Assembly (NCBI RefSeq): GCF_900143065.1
Contig: NZ_FRCX01000006.1
Span: 372,001 to 436,000, forward strand
Direction of reading: 5' to 3'
Origin: Duganella sacchari
Lineage (GTDB): Bacteria; Pseudomonadota; Gammaproteobacteria; Burkholderiales; Burkholderiaceae_D
DNA length: 64,000 nt
This document shows, in pieces, positions 34,665 through 43,387 of the stretch (positions are counted from its first letter, which is position 1; the number at the start of each line of letters is the position of its first letter). Made by a program: the position numbers and the translations under genes. The notes beneath the pieces were generated by a model. It was not told the DNA's origin, searched no databases, and saw only the letters and a program-made list of their open reading frames with translations.

Positions 34665-36710
34665 ATGGCATCAACCCTGCAAAGTTTCATCGCTGGCCGC
34701 TGGATTGGCAGTGAATCCGCCACGCCGCTGCACAGCGCCCTGACCAATGCGGTGATTTATCACACGCATGCCGACCGCATCGACTTCGACGAAGCCGTCA
34801 CCTACGCGCGCAAGACCGGCATTCCCGCGCTGATGCAGATGAACTTCCAGCAGCGCGCCCAGCGCCTGAAGGCGCTCGCGCTGTATCTGATGAGCCGCAA
34901 GGAAGAGCTGTACGCCATCTCGCACCAGACTGGCGCCACGCGCGCCGACAGCTGGGTGGACATCGAGGGCGGCACCGGCACGTTGTTTGCCTACGCCAGC
35001 ATGGGCAGCCGCGAGCTGCCGTCGTCCAATGTGCTGCACGAAGGCCCTGCCATGGCGCTGGGGAAGAACGGCGGTTTCTCCGGCACCCACATCCTGGTGC
35101 CGCGCGGCGGTCTGGCGGTGCACATCAACGCCTTCAACTTCCCGATCTGGGGATTGCTGGAGAAATTTGCACCAAGCTTCCTGGCCGCCATGCCGTGCAT
35201 CGGCAAGCCGGCTACCGCCACCAGCTATCTGACCGAGGCGCTGGTGCGTCTCATGAACGAGTCCGGCCTGCTGCCGGAAGGCGCGCTGCAACTGGTGATC
35301 GGCAGTACCGGTGATCTGCTGGACCGCCTGGGCGGCAGCGATGTGGTGACCTTCACCGGCTCCGCCGACACCGCCGCCAAGCTGCGCACCAACCGCAACC
35401 TGATCACCAATGCAGTGCCGTTCACCGCCGAAGCAGACTCGCTCAACTGCGCCATCCTGGCGCCGGATGTGACGCCGGATGACGCCGAATTCGACCTGTT
35501 CGTCAAGGAAGTCGCGCGCGAGATGACCGGCAAGGCAGGGCAGAAGTGCACCGCCATCCGCCGCATCATCGTGCCGGAGAATCTGGTGGATGCGGTCGGC
35601 ACGCGCCTGCGCGAGCGGCTGGCCAAAGTCAGCGTCGGCGATCCGTCGGTGGAAGGTGTACGCATGGGCGCATTGGCTTCGCGCGACCAGCTGCGCGACG
35701 TTGCCGAACGCGTCGAACTGCTCGCGCGCGGCAACGAAGTGCTGTTCAGCGCCCGCGATGGCTTCCAGCCTGTGGGCGAAGGTGTGGCGGAAGGAGCCTT
35801 TTTTGCGCCTACGCTGCTGCTGTGCCGCGACGGCCACCGCAACGACGCGGTGCATGACGTCGAGGCGTTTGGTCCGGTCAGCACCATCGTCAGCTATAAC
35901 GGCATCGACGAAGCGCTGGCCCTGGCCGCGCGCGGCAAGGGTTCGCTGGTGTCGACGCTGGTGACCAGGGACCCGGCCATTGCCGCTTACGCTGTGCCGA
36001 TGGCGGCGGCCTCGCATGGCCGCGTGCTGATACTGGACAAGGAAGCGTCGGTTGACTCCACCGGCCACGGCTCGCCACTGCCGCAACTGAAGCACGGCGG
36101 CCCGGGGCGCGCTGGCGGTGGCGAAGAGCTGGGCGGCATCCGTGCTGTGCGCCATTTCCTGCAACGCGCTGCGGTGCAAGGCTCGCCGACCATGCTGGCG
36201 GCAGTGACTGGCGAATATGTACGCGGCGCCAAGGTGCAGGAAAGTGAAGTCCATCCATTCCGCCGCTATTTCGAAGACCTGAATATCGGCGACTCCCTGC
36301 TGACGCATCGGCGTACCGTGAGCGAAGCGGACATCGTCAACTTCGGCGGCGTGTCGGGCGACTATTTCTACATGCACTTTGACGAAATCGCTGCCAAAGA
36401 TACGCAGTTCGGCCAGCGCATCGCGCACGGCTACTTTGTGCTGTCTGCCGCAGCGGGGCTGTTCGTGTCCCCGGCGCCAGGACCGGTGCTGGCCAACTAC
36501 GGCCTGGATAACCTGCGCTTCATCACGCCAGTCGCCATCGGCGACACCATCCGCGCGCGCCTGACCTGCAAACGCAAGGTTGACCGCAACCGCACCGACG
36601 ACAAAGGCGTAGGCCAGGGCGTCGTCGCCTGGGACGTGCAGGTCACCAACCAGCGCGATGAGCTGGTGGCCAGCTACGACATCCTGACCCTGGTGATGAA
36701 GCGCGCCTGA
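34665..36710 (+). CDS. paaZ: Bifunctional oxepin-CoA hydrolase / aldehyde dehydrogenase PaaZ
   Basis: A 681-residue fusion enzyme that opens the oxepin ring and oxidises the aldehyde formed. The N-terminal aldehyde dehydrogenase (about 1-520) has the Glu in TAEADSLNCA and the nucleophile Cys in GQKCTAIRR. The C-terminal MaoC-type hotdog hydratase (about 530-681) has the active-site run GDYFYMHFDEIAAKDTQFG and the R-x-A-H-G motif. It is the last gene of the operon. Its TGA and the stop of the facing M24 gene together form TGATCA with no spacer. Confidence 0.95.
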   Translation: MASTLQSFIAGRWIGSESATPLHSALTNAVIYHTHADRIDFDEAVTYARKTGIPALMQMNFQQRAQRLKALALYLMSRKEELYAISHQTGATRADSWVDIEGGTGTLFAYASMGSRELPSSNVLHEGPAMALGKNGGFSGTHILVPRGGLAVHINAFNFPIWGLLEKFAPSFLAAMPCIGKPATATSYLTEALVRLMNESGLLPEGALQLVIGSTGDLLDRLGGSDVVTFTGSADTAAKLRTNRNLITNAVPFTAEADSLNCAILAPDVTPDDAEFDLFVKEVAREMTGKAGQKCTAIRRIIVPENLVDAVGTRLRERLAKVSVGDPSVEGVRMGALASRDQLRDVAERVELLARGNEVLFSARDGFQPVGEGVAEGAFFAPTLLLCRDGHRNDAVHDVEAFGPVSTIVSYNGIDEALALAARGKGSLVSTLVTRDPAIAAYAVPMAAASHGRVLILDKEASVDSTGHGSPLPQLKHGGPGRAGGGEELGGIRAVRHFLQRAAVQGSPTMLAAVTGEYVRGAKVQESEVHPFRRYFEDLNIGDSLLTHRRTVSEADIVNFGGVSGDYFYMHFDEIAAKDTQFGQRIAHGYFVLSAAAGLFVSPAPGPVLANYGLDNLRFITPVAIGDTIRARLTCKRKVDRNRTDDKGVGQGVVAWDVQVTNQRDELVASYDILTLVMKRA

Positions 36711-37937
36711 TCAGCGCTTCAAGCCAAACGGATCGTCGATGCTGTGGGCGGGTTCGGTGAACCATTTCGGGCCGCTTTCTGTCATGTAGAAATGGTCCTC
36801 GTGGCGGACGCCGAATTCGCCGGGAATGCAGATCATCGGTTCGTTGGAGAAGCACATGCCGATGTCCAGCGGAGTCTTGTCGCCGCCCACCAGGTAGGGC
36901 CACTCGTGGATATCGAGACCGATGCCGTGGCCGGTGCGGTGCGGCAGGCCTGGCAGCTTGTAGCCGGGACCGAAGCCGTCGGCTTCCAGTGAGCGGCGCG
37001 CGGCCCGATCGACTTCTTCGCATGGTACGCCCAGCTGCGCTGCCGCGAATGCCGCCGCCTGCGCTTTCTTCTCGCTATTCCACACCGAACGCTGACGCTC
37101 GCTGATCGGACCATACACGTAGGTGCGCGTGATGTCGGAAATGTAGTTGTGCAGCTTGCAGCCGGTGTCGATGAGTACCGTATCGCCTTGCTTCAAGGTC
37201 TGCACGTAGCTGACGCCGTGCGGATAGGCGGTTGCTTCGCCGAACAGCACGATCACGAAATACGAACCACCTGCGGCGCCGACTTTGCGGTGTGCGCGGT
37301 CAATGAATGCCTCCACTTCCTTGGTGGTGATGCCTTCATGCAGAATGCTGGCGGTGGCGACGTGCACGGCCAGCGTCATGTCCTTGGCGCGCTGCATCAG
37401 TGCGATTTCGGCGGCGGACTTGCGGGTGCGGCAGTGCGCCGTGACGGGACTTGCATTCTCCAGCGCATAGCCTTCGGCCAGCGGACGGATGCCGTCGTAG
37501 ATGAAGAAGGCGGCGCTCTCGCAGATGCCAACGCGCGGCGGCTGTGCAGCATTCGGCGCGAAGCCCATGCGTTTGAGCACAGCGATAAACAATGCGTAAG
37601 GGCTCTCGTGCTCATGCCAGCAATTGACCGCACCATCCACCAGCATGAAGTCCTTCAGCGTGCTTTCTTCAAACGCCGGCGCGATGTATTCCACGGCGCC
37701 TTGCGCAGGCAGGATGGCGCCCACCGTGCGTTCGCTCGCATGCCACTTGGTGCCGGTGAAGTAGGTCAGGTTGGCGCCAGCGTTGATGTAGATTGCTGCG
37801 ATGCCTTGCGCCTGCATATAGGCTTGCGCGCGCGCGATGCGCTGCAGATGTTCGTCTTTGCCGATAGGGACTGCGCCCGCAGTCATGTCCGACAAGGAGG
37901 CCAACGCCTCTTCCATGGTCTTTCCGCCAATAGTCAT
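36711..37937 (-). CDS. M24 family Xaa-Pro peptidase
   Basis: A 408-residue aminopeptidase P/prolidase-type protein: a creatinase-N domain (about 25-160) and a pita-bread M24 domain. The five metal ligands can be read as Asp in LIDTGCK, Asp in ISDITRTY, His in TGHGIGLDIHE, Glu in FSNEPM and Glu in RHEDHF. It should cleave X-Pro bonds or proline dipeptides. The start at 37937 has GGGA upstream; the longer frame begins with an Arg-rich stretch unlike the family. It faces paaZ tail to tail with zero spacing. Confidence 0.88.
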   Translation of the reverse strand: MTIGGKTMEEALASLSDMTAGAVPIGKDEHLQRIARAQAYMQAQGIAAIYINAGANLTYFTGTKWHASERTVGAILPAQGAVEYIAPAFEESTLKDFMLVDGAVNCWHEHESPYALFIAVLKRMGFAPNAAQPPRVGICESAAFFIYDGIRPLAEGYALENASPVTAHCRTRKSAAEIALMQRAKDMTLAVHVATASILHEGITTKEVEAFIDRAHRKVGAAGGSYFVIVLFGEATAYPHGVSYVQTLKQGDTVLIDTGCKLHNYISDITRTYVYGPISERQRSVWNSEKKAQAAAFAAAQLGVPCEEVDRAARRSLEADGFGPGYKLPGLPHRTGHGIGLDIHEWPYLVGGDKTPLDIGMCFSNEPMICIPGEFGVRHEDHFYMTESGPKWFTEPAHSIDDPFGLKR

Positions 37938-38040
37938 TTTTATATCCCTGTTGTGATGCGCGAGGATCGCTCTGCGTGAGCTTTCGATCATATCAGTTTT
38001 GCGCTTCCGTGGACCATGGTCATGCGCCCGTAACACGCGA

Positions 38041-38068
38041 TTGATAAGGTGCGCGCACCATTGTTTAC
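38041..38068 (+). promoter_or_regulatory. Palindrome GGTGCGCGCACC near a weak promoter
   Basis: A perfect 12-bp palindrome GGTGCGCGCACC (38048-38059) lies one base after a -35-like TTGATA (38041-38046). A poor -10-like element, TTTACA, follows at about 17 bp. The lipoprotein ATG is at 38085. The layout suits an operator inside a promoter spacer, but the -10 match is only about half. Confidence 0.35.
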
Positions 38069-38084
38069 ACTTCAGGATAGCTCA

Positions 38085-39695
38085 ATGCTGCACAATAAAT
38101 TCATGATCCCTTCCGCCATCGCCATCATGCTGACCGTCGCTGCCTGCGGCGGTGATTCAGAGCCTGCCAGCGTTGCGCCGCCGCTTCCTGCAGGGCGCTG
38201 GATCGCAGGCGATCTGCATACCCACACCACACAGTCGGCAGACGCGGATGTCAGCCAGACGCTGGAGAAGATCCTCGCCAAGGCCTTTAGCAGCTATGGC
38301 CTGGACTGGATGGCGGTTTCCAACCATTTGCGCGTATCGACGCGTGACGAAAAAGGCATAGCGCTGGCGGCGTCGATTCCGATGTCGGTGGGGGCGGAGC
38401 GCTACGAAATTCCGCGCGTGCAGGCACTGCAAGCTGCCGGTACCTATGCCGACAAACTGATCTTCTCCGGCTTCGAGTGGGATATGCCGACACATGACCA
38501 TATCGGCATTGGCCTGTTTGAAGGTACGGACAAACTGAGCTCTAGCACCAAGGGCATGAAGGAGTTCGAGTATCTGTTCACTACCCGTGATGCTGCGATG
38601 TTCGATGCCGCCGATGTCGCCGCCTGGAAGGCGAAATACGGCGAGACGCGCTACAACAAGACGGCCGACGATGCGCTGCAGGCGATCAACTGGCTGAAGC
38701 AGAATTATCCGAACACCAGCTACGCCGTCATCAATCACCCGTCGCGCAACAAGGGCAGCTACAGCATCGCCGACTTCCGCGCATTTAACGATGCGGCGCC
38801 CAACATCATGTTCGCGATTGAAGGCATGGTCGGCAATCAGATGGAACCGGACCGTGGCGGCTACACAGCTGCCTACACCGATGACAACGCGCTGCTGCGC
38901 GTCTACGGCGGCGTAGACTATATCGTGGCCAAACTGGGCGGCCCATGGGACGCGCTGCTGGGCGAAGGCCGCCGCATCTGGAATCTGACGGATTCGGACA
39001 CGCACTTCAAGATCGTCGGCGGCAATAGCAGTGGCTACTTCCCTGGCGAATATGCCAAGAACTATGTGTTCAATAGTGCCACTGGCCAGCCGGTTGCAAA
39101 AGACCTGCTGGCAGGCCTGCGTTCGGGGAAAATGTTCTCGGTGTATGGTGATCTGATTAACGCGCTGGACTTCAACCTGGCCAGCGAGGACGACCGCAAG
39201 GAGATGGGCGGCGAACTGAAAGTCGCCAGCGGCGACAAGGTGACCATCACCATCCGCTTCAAGACGCCGGCCCGGAACAATTACGAAAAGCCGGTGGACA
39301 GCGGCACGCCTGTCAACGTCAAGCCGGTGGTCGATCACGTGGATCTGATCGTGGGCGATGTGGGTGCAAAGGCGACGCCTGGCACGGCAGCCTACAGCGT
39401 CGCCACCAATGCCAGCACCAGGGTCGTCAAGCGTTTCAGCAGCGCGGACTGGAAGGTGGATGCGGATGGTTACTACAGCGTCACCTACGAAACCACGGCC
39501 AGCAAGAATCAATACTTCCGCCTGCGCGGCACCAATCTGGGAACCGATGTCGCCGGCCTGACGCAAGGCGGTGAGCCGCTGGCCGATCAGCGCACCGGCA
39601 CCACCGACAATACGCAGCGCTTCAACGACATCAATGATCGTAACTACCGCAGCCTGTGGTTCTATTCGAACCCGGTGTTTGTCACGCTGCGTTGA
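38085..39695 (+). CDS. PHP/CehA-type metallohydrolase lipoprotein
   Basis: A 536-residue lipoprotein (lipobox VAAC, Cys at residue 21). A PHP-like metal-dependent hydrolase domain follows: DLHTHTTQSADAD carries H-x-H, then VSNHLRV, the acidic FEWDMPTHDH, INHPSRNKGSYS, and DSDTHFK near residue 318. The C-terminal 150 residues form a beta-rich domain with an RFKTPARNNYE segment. Members of this class include phosphoesterases and the CehA/McbA carbaryl hydrolases; the substrate here is unknown and extracytoplasmic. The start at 38085 has AGGA at good spacing; a GTG twelve codons earlier is less likely. Confidence 0.78.
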   Translation: MLHNKFMIPSAIAIMLTVAACGGDSEPASVAPPLPAGRWIAGDLHTHTTQSADADVSQTLEKILAKAFSSYGLDWMAVSNHLRVSTRDEKGIALAASIPMSVGAERYEIPRVQALQAAGTYADKLIFSGFEWDMPTHDHIGIGLFEGTDKLSSSTKGMKEFEYLFTTRDAAMFDAADVAAWKAKYGETRYNKTADDALQAINWLKQNYPNTSYAVINHPSRNKGSYSIADFRAFNDAAPNIMFAIEGMVGNQMEPDRGGYTAAYTDDNALLRVYGGVDYIVAKLGGPWDALLGEGRRIWNLTDSDTHFKIVGGNSSGYFPGEYAKNYVFNSATGQPVAKDLLAGLRSGKMFSVYGDLINALDFNLASEDDRKEMGGELKVASGDKVTITIRFKTPARNNYEKPVDSGTPVNVKPVVDHVDLIVGDVGAKATPGTAAYSVATNASTRVVKRFSSADWKVDADGYYSVTYETTASKNQYFRLRGTNLGTDVAGLTQGGEPLADQRTGTTDNTQRFNDINDRNYRSLWFYSNPVFVTLR

Positions 39696-39703
39696 TTATT
39701 TGA

Positions 39704-41962
39704 TTATTTGGTTAGCAGGCTGACTTTGTCGAGCACAAAGGAGGTCTGCCGCGCGCGGTCTTCACGCATGGCGAATGACAGTGTTAGCTGCTGTCCTTTG
39801 AATGGCAGCAGGTCGAAGCTGCGGATCTGGTAGCCTTCGGCGGGCGTCAGGTTGGTGTAGGTGGCCAGTGTGGCGAGTATGGTGCTGCCACTGGCCGCGC
39901 GCAGCGAAACCACCATGGTGTCGTGGATGGCGCTGCCGGTTTCGCTGGTGTCGATGTGCAGCGCGAAGCTCAGTTGTGCGCTGGTTGCGGCGGCCGGGAT
40001 CTGCACGCGTTGCGTCAGCGTCTCGCTGCTGCGCCGGCCGTTCCCGCCCAGCCAGGCGTAGCGCGTGCCTTCGTACGGCGCCTGGCCGCTGTGCGCGCCG
40101 ATCACGCGGATGGTGCCGCGCCAGCCAGTGCTGCCGTTTTCAAAGCCGCCGTTGGTGATGCGCTCCACCGCCTCGCCGCTATCCCCACCGCCGCCACCCT
40201 CGTCGATATCGGCGCCGACGTTGATGGCGGCGTAGGCGCGCTGCACGGCGATGGCTTCTTTCGAGGTGCCGCCATACAGCTCCTGTGCCGCTTGCAGCAC
40301 TTTGTTGCGCGCATCGGCATAATTGGTGGAAGAGGTGAATTTGGTGGTCAGCGCCTTGAACCAGATGCGATAAGCCTTGTCGTTACCGATGCCGCTCATG
40401 GCGGCCGGTGTGCGGGTCAGATAGGGGCTGTAGTAGTCGCCGGTGGTGTCGGCTTTGGAACCTTGCGAGAGAAAATAGAACATCCGGTTATTCGGTCCGC
40501 TGGCGTAGTGCACGTCCAGATTTTTCAGTGCGCTGCTCCACGCGTCCGGGCTGCGGCCGTCCTTGCTGGGTTTATACAGCCAGCGCAGTGGCTGGCCGCT
40601 CTTGCTGATCTCTTTGCCCATCATCCAGTCATTGCCGGCAGCCGGTACGCTGCTGCCCGTGTCGCCGTTGCGCGCATAGGCTTCCACCATTTCACCGCCA
40701 ATGTCGGAGTTGGATTCATTGAGTCCGCCGGATTCGCCGGTGTAGATCAGGTTCGCGGTTGCCGCCGTAACGCCGTGCGACATTTCGTGGCCGATGACGT
40801 CGATCGCCCCCAGGCTGTAAAAGCTGTTGCCGTCGCCGATGTACATGCATTTGCAGCTGTCGTCATAAAACGCGTTGTCGTACGCTGTGCCGACGTGGGC
40901 GGCGATGTAGGTGGCGGTGTTGTTGCCGTCCAGTGATTGCCAGCCCAGCACATTCTTGTTGGTGTCGTAGGTGTTCATCAAGCCCCACAGCGCATTGACG
41001 GCGGCAGTCTGGCCGTTGGCGCTGGTGGTGCTGCCGCCGCTGTACTGCTTGCCGTCGCCCCAGGTATTGCTGTTGTTGGTGTAGATGCTGCCGGGGTTGG
41101 GATTGTTGGGCGAACTGTGGTCGGCGTTGGTGATGGCCATGCCGCCATATTTGCCGCCCGTGCCGCGCGCGGCGTCCAGCATCTGGAAGCCGCCGGCGGT
41201 CTGGGTGGTGTTGATCGGCACCTGGCCGTTGTACTGGCTGTTGCCGGTGCCGGTCACGGTCTGCAGCGTCGGCCACTTGGCGATGATGGCGCCGTCGCGC
41301 GCATCGACCACCACGTCGTAGTAAACCAGCTTGCCGTCCAGCGCCATGCGCAGCCGCACCATGTAGGCCAGCGCGTAGCGGTCCACCACTTCGCTGACGT
41401 CGAGCGCGTTGAGCTGGTCGTCGGGCTTGTCGCCGGCGGAGCTGGCGCGTATGGTTTTCATCACGGGATAAATCAGCAGCTCGGCGCTGGGCGGCCAGCG
41501 GTGCGTGGCGCCGGCGGCGATGTCCTGCACGGCGGCGCGGATGGCGTCATCGGCGGTCAGCGTCGGGGTCAGGTCGGCGGGTGTGGGCGGTGCGGCCAAC
41601 GGCGCGGCGCCCGGCGTGGTTGCGGACGGGGCGATGCCCGGACGGCGGTCGGAGGAGGCGACGCTGACGATATCGCCAGCCGCATTGGTCACCACCACCG
41701 ATTCGGAGCCGAACACGCGCAAGCCTTTGTAGGTGTGCTGGGCGCGCGTGATCTTCTGGCCGGTGATGCCGGGATGCTGGCTGCTGATGCGGAAGCTGTA
41801 GTCGTTGGTCAGGCCCTGGTGCGCGTCCAGGGCGGTGAGCCTGGCCACCAGCCCCGCGCTTTCCTGCGGCGTGGCGACGGTCACCGGCGCGGACATCAGT
41901 TGAGCGGCATGCAGCGGAATGCCGGCCAGGCACAGCGCCAGCAGGGGTGAGCGTAGTTTCAT
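39704..41962 (-). CDS. Secreted M4 (thermolysin-like) metalloprotease, copy 1
   Basis: A 752-residue preproprotease. It has a signal peptide (about 1-19), an FTP/PepSY propeptide (about 25-230), the M4 catalytic domain, and a C-terminal beta-sandwich (about 610-752) rich in Thr/Ser that resembles the carbohydrate-binding-like tail of exported enzymes. The zinc site is HEMSH (392-396) with the third ligand Glu416 in GGLNESNSDI. It lies 88 bp downstream of the last pseudopilin gene on the same strand and is a close paralogue of copy 2 at the other end of the secretion operon. It is a likely secretion substrate. Confidence 0.92.
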   Translation of the reverse strand: MKLRSPLLALCLAGIPLHAAQLMSAPVTVATPQESAGLVARLTALDAHQGLTNDYSFRISSQHPGITGQKITRAQHTYKGLRVFGSESVVVTNAAGDIVSVASSDRRPGIAPSATTPGAAPLAAPPTPADLTPTLTADDAIRAAVQDIAAGATHRWPPSAELLIYPVMKTIRASSAGDKPDDQLNALDVSEVVDRYALAYMVRLRMALDGKLVYYDVVVDARDGAIIAKWPTLQTVTGTGNSQYNGQVPINTTQTAGGFQMLDAARGTGGKYGGMAITNADHSSPNNPNPGSIYTNNSNTWGDGKQYSGGSTTSANGQTAAVNALWGLMNTYDTNKNVLGWQSLDGNNTATYIAAHVGTAYDNAFYDDSCKCMYIGDGNSFYSLGAIDVIGHEMSHGVTAATANLIYTGESGGLNESNSDIGGEMVEAYARNGDTGSSVPAAGNDWMMGKEISKSGQPLRWLYKPSKDGRSPDAWSSALKNLDVHYASGPNNRMFYFLSQGSKADTTGDYYSPYLTRTPAAMSGIGNDKAYRIWFKALTTKFTSSTNYADARNKVLQAAQELYGGTSKEAIAVQRAYAAINVGADIDEGGGGGDSGEAVERITNGGFENGSTGWRGTIRVIGAHSGQAPYEGTRYAWLGGNGRRSSETLTQRVQIPAAATSAQLSFALHIDTSETGSAIHDTMVVSLRAASGSTILATLATYTNLTPAEGYQIRSFDLLPFKGQQLTLSFAMREDRARQTSFVLDKVSLLTK

Positions 41963-42050
41963 GACTTCCTCCCAGGTTGGTTGACGGAAGATTCACGCTA
42001 TGCCGTGGCACCGGGAGGGGTTCTGTGCTGCGTCAACAAGCGCGCCGATT

Positions 42051-42554
42051 TCAGTGTTTGACACCCTCGCCGGGCACCGGTGTGAACAGGTCGTAGGGAT
42101 AGGTGAACACCCAGTCGGCGTAGCGCGTCTTGTTGGCCAGGCCGACATCGTCGTCGTCGAAATTGCCCTGCTTGATGGGGCGTTGGGTGGACAGCGAACG
42201 AAGGCCGACGATGCGCCCCTGCTGCCGGACCAGCACCCAGTCCGGCTTTCCGGTGACGGGGTCGTTGTACAGCCGCCGCAGGTAGCGGCGTGCGCCGGGG
42301 AAGCGCGGGTCCTTGAGCAGCTCTTCCAGCGTCAGCGGATACTCGTTGGGCTGGCCCGGTGCGGTGTAGTAGCGCTCCAGCGCGACGCGGAATTCGTGGC
42401 CAATGAAGATCAGCTCACGCTCCTTGTCGCGCCGCGTGGCGGTGGCGTAAAGGTCGGCGGCGATGGTCAGCCCCACGCCCATGAACGCGATCAGCATGAG
42501 CGTCCACAGGTAGGCAAAGCCGCGCTGCTCAGAACTGGTCGAAGGACGTGCCAT
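42051..42554 (-). CDS. Type II secretion-like pseudopilin (third of the cluster)
   Basis: A 167-residue protein with a prepilin-like N-terminus: a short basic stretch, then RGFAYLWTLMLIAFMGVGLTIAADLY, in which the G-F cleavage context is kept but the canonical Glu5 is replaced by W-T. A soluble domain with a Pro-rich GspG-like segment (PLTLEELLKDPRFPG...RRLYNDPVTGKPDW) follows. The absence of Glu5 is typical of tip or GspK-like minor pseudopilins. The ATG at 42554 lies 26 bp inside the preceding pseudopilin gene. Confidence 0.78.
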   Translation of the reverse strand: MARPSTSSEQRGFAYLWTLMLIAFMGVGLTIAADLYATATRRDKERELIFIGHEFRVALERYYTAPGQPNEYPLTLEELLKDPRFPGARRYLRRLYNDPVTGKPDWVLVRQQGRIVGLRSLSTQRPIKQGNFDDDDVGLANKTRYADWVFTYPYDLFTPVPGEGVKH

Positions 42555-42903
42555 CGCGGGTTTTTCCTTTGGCGCCGCTGCGGACATCGGCGATGCCGGG
42601 TTTGTCGGCGTCGGGCGAAGGCAGCAGCTGCCAGGTGGCGGCGGATTCGGTGACGGGGTCCAGCGGCACCTGGCGGAAGTAGTGCAGTGTCACCAGGTCG
42701 GCCAGTGCGGCCGGGTACTCGCCTTTGTCAGCATAATATTTGTCGATGCCGCTGCGTAGCACCTGCAGGTTTTCGCGCAGCGCCACTTCCTTGGAGCGCT
42801 CGACCGAGCTGAAATAGCGCGGCACGGCGATGGTCAGCAGCAGCGAGATGATGGCCAGGACCACCAGCAGTTCGACCAGCGTAAAGCCGTGGATGCGTTT
42901 CAT
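42529..42903 (-). CDS. GspG-like major pseudopilin candidate
   Basis: A 124-residue pseudopilin with a canonical class III signal, HGFTLVELLVVLAIISLLLTIAV, with cleavage after Gly and Glu5 present. It continues into a short GspG-like globular domain with the DKYYADKGEYPAALADLV helix-loop found before the calcium-binding region of GspG. Such subunits form the pseudopilus that pushes cargo through the secretin. It starts 4 bp after the preceding pseudopilin stop. A prepilin peptidase is not encoded nearby. Confidence 0.87.
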   Translation of the reverse strand: MKRIHGFTLVELLVVLAIISLLLTIAVPRYFSSVERSKEVALRENLQVLRSGIDKYYADKGEYPAALADLVTLHYFRQVPLDPVTESAATWQLLPSPDADKPGIADVRSGAKGKTRDGTSFDQF

Positions 42904-42907
42904 GGGT

Positions 42908-43387
42908 TCACCATAGTTTCAGCGGGATGCCGTTCAGGCCCGTCTTTTCGGAGCGCGAGCTGACGTCGAACACGTCGTCGCCTTCGGACGGATTGTCGGG
43001 CGGGGACGCGTAGCTGCGCAGCGACCAGCCGGTTTGCTTGTCCGGTCCATCCTGCGTGGCAAACGGGTCGGCCGGGATGCGCCGCAGGAAGTACATATTC
43101 TGCTTGCGCGGGCTGCGCTGGTCGGGCACACCGATGACCAGATCCTCCAGTTTTTTCGGGTAGCCGGAATCGCCGATGGACAGCTTGATGTGGCCATTGT
43201 CGGCGGCGCGCTTGTAGGCGTCGATGGCCTGGCGAATCTCGATCAGCGCGGTGCGCAGCCGCTGTTCTTTTTCGCGCTGCACGGCCATCTGCGCCATGGG
43301 CGCGGCCACCATGGCCAGCGTAGCAAGAATGGACAGGGTAATCATCAGTTCGATGAAGGTGAACCCTTGCTGGCCGTGGTGCGTCAT
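42908..43387 (-). CDS. Second GspG-like pseudopilin
   Basis: A 159-residue pseudopilin with prepilin signal QGFTFIELMITLSILATLAMVAAPM, Gly/Phe cleavage context and Glu5. The globular domain has the AIDAYKRAADNG...YPKKLEDLVIG pattern and RRIPADPF, typical of GspG-like subunits. It is longer than its neighbour because of a C-terminal extension. Its ATG overlaps the secretin stop by 4 bp. Confidence 0.85.
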   Translation of the reverse strand: MTHHGQQGFTFIELMITLSILATLAMVAAPMAQMAVQREKEQRLRTALIEIRQAIDAYKRAADNGHIKLSIGDSGYPKKLEDLVIGVPDQRSPRKQNMYFLRRIPADPFATQDGPDKQTGWSLRSYASPPDNPSEGDDVFDVSSRSEKTGLNGIPLKLW

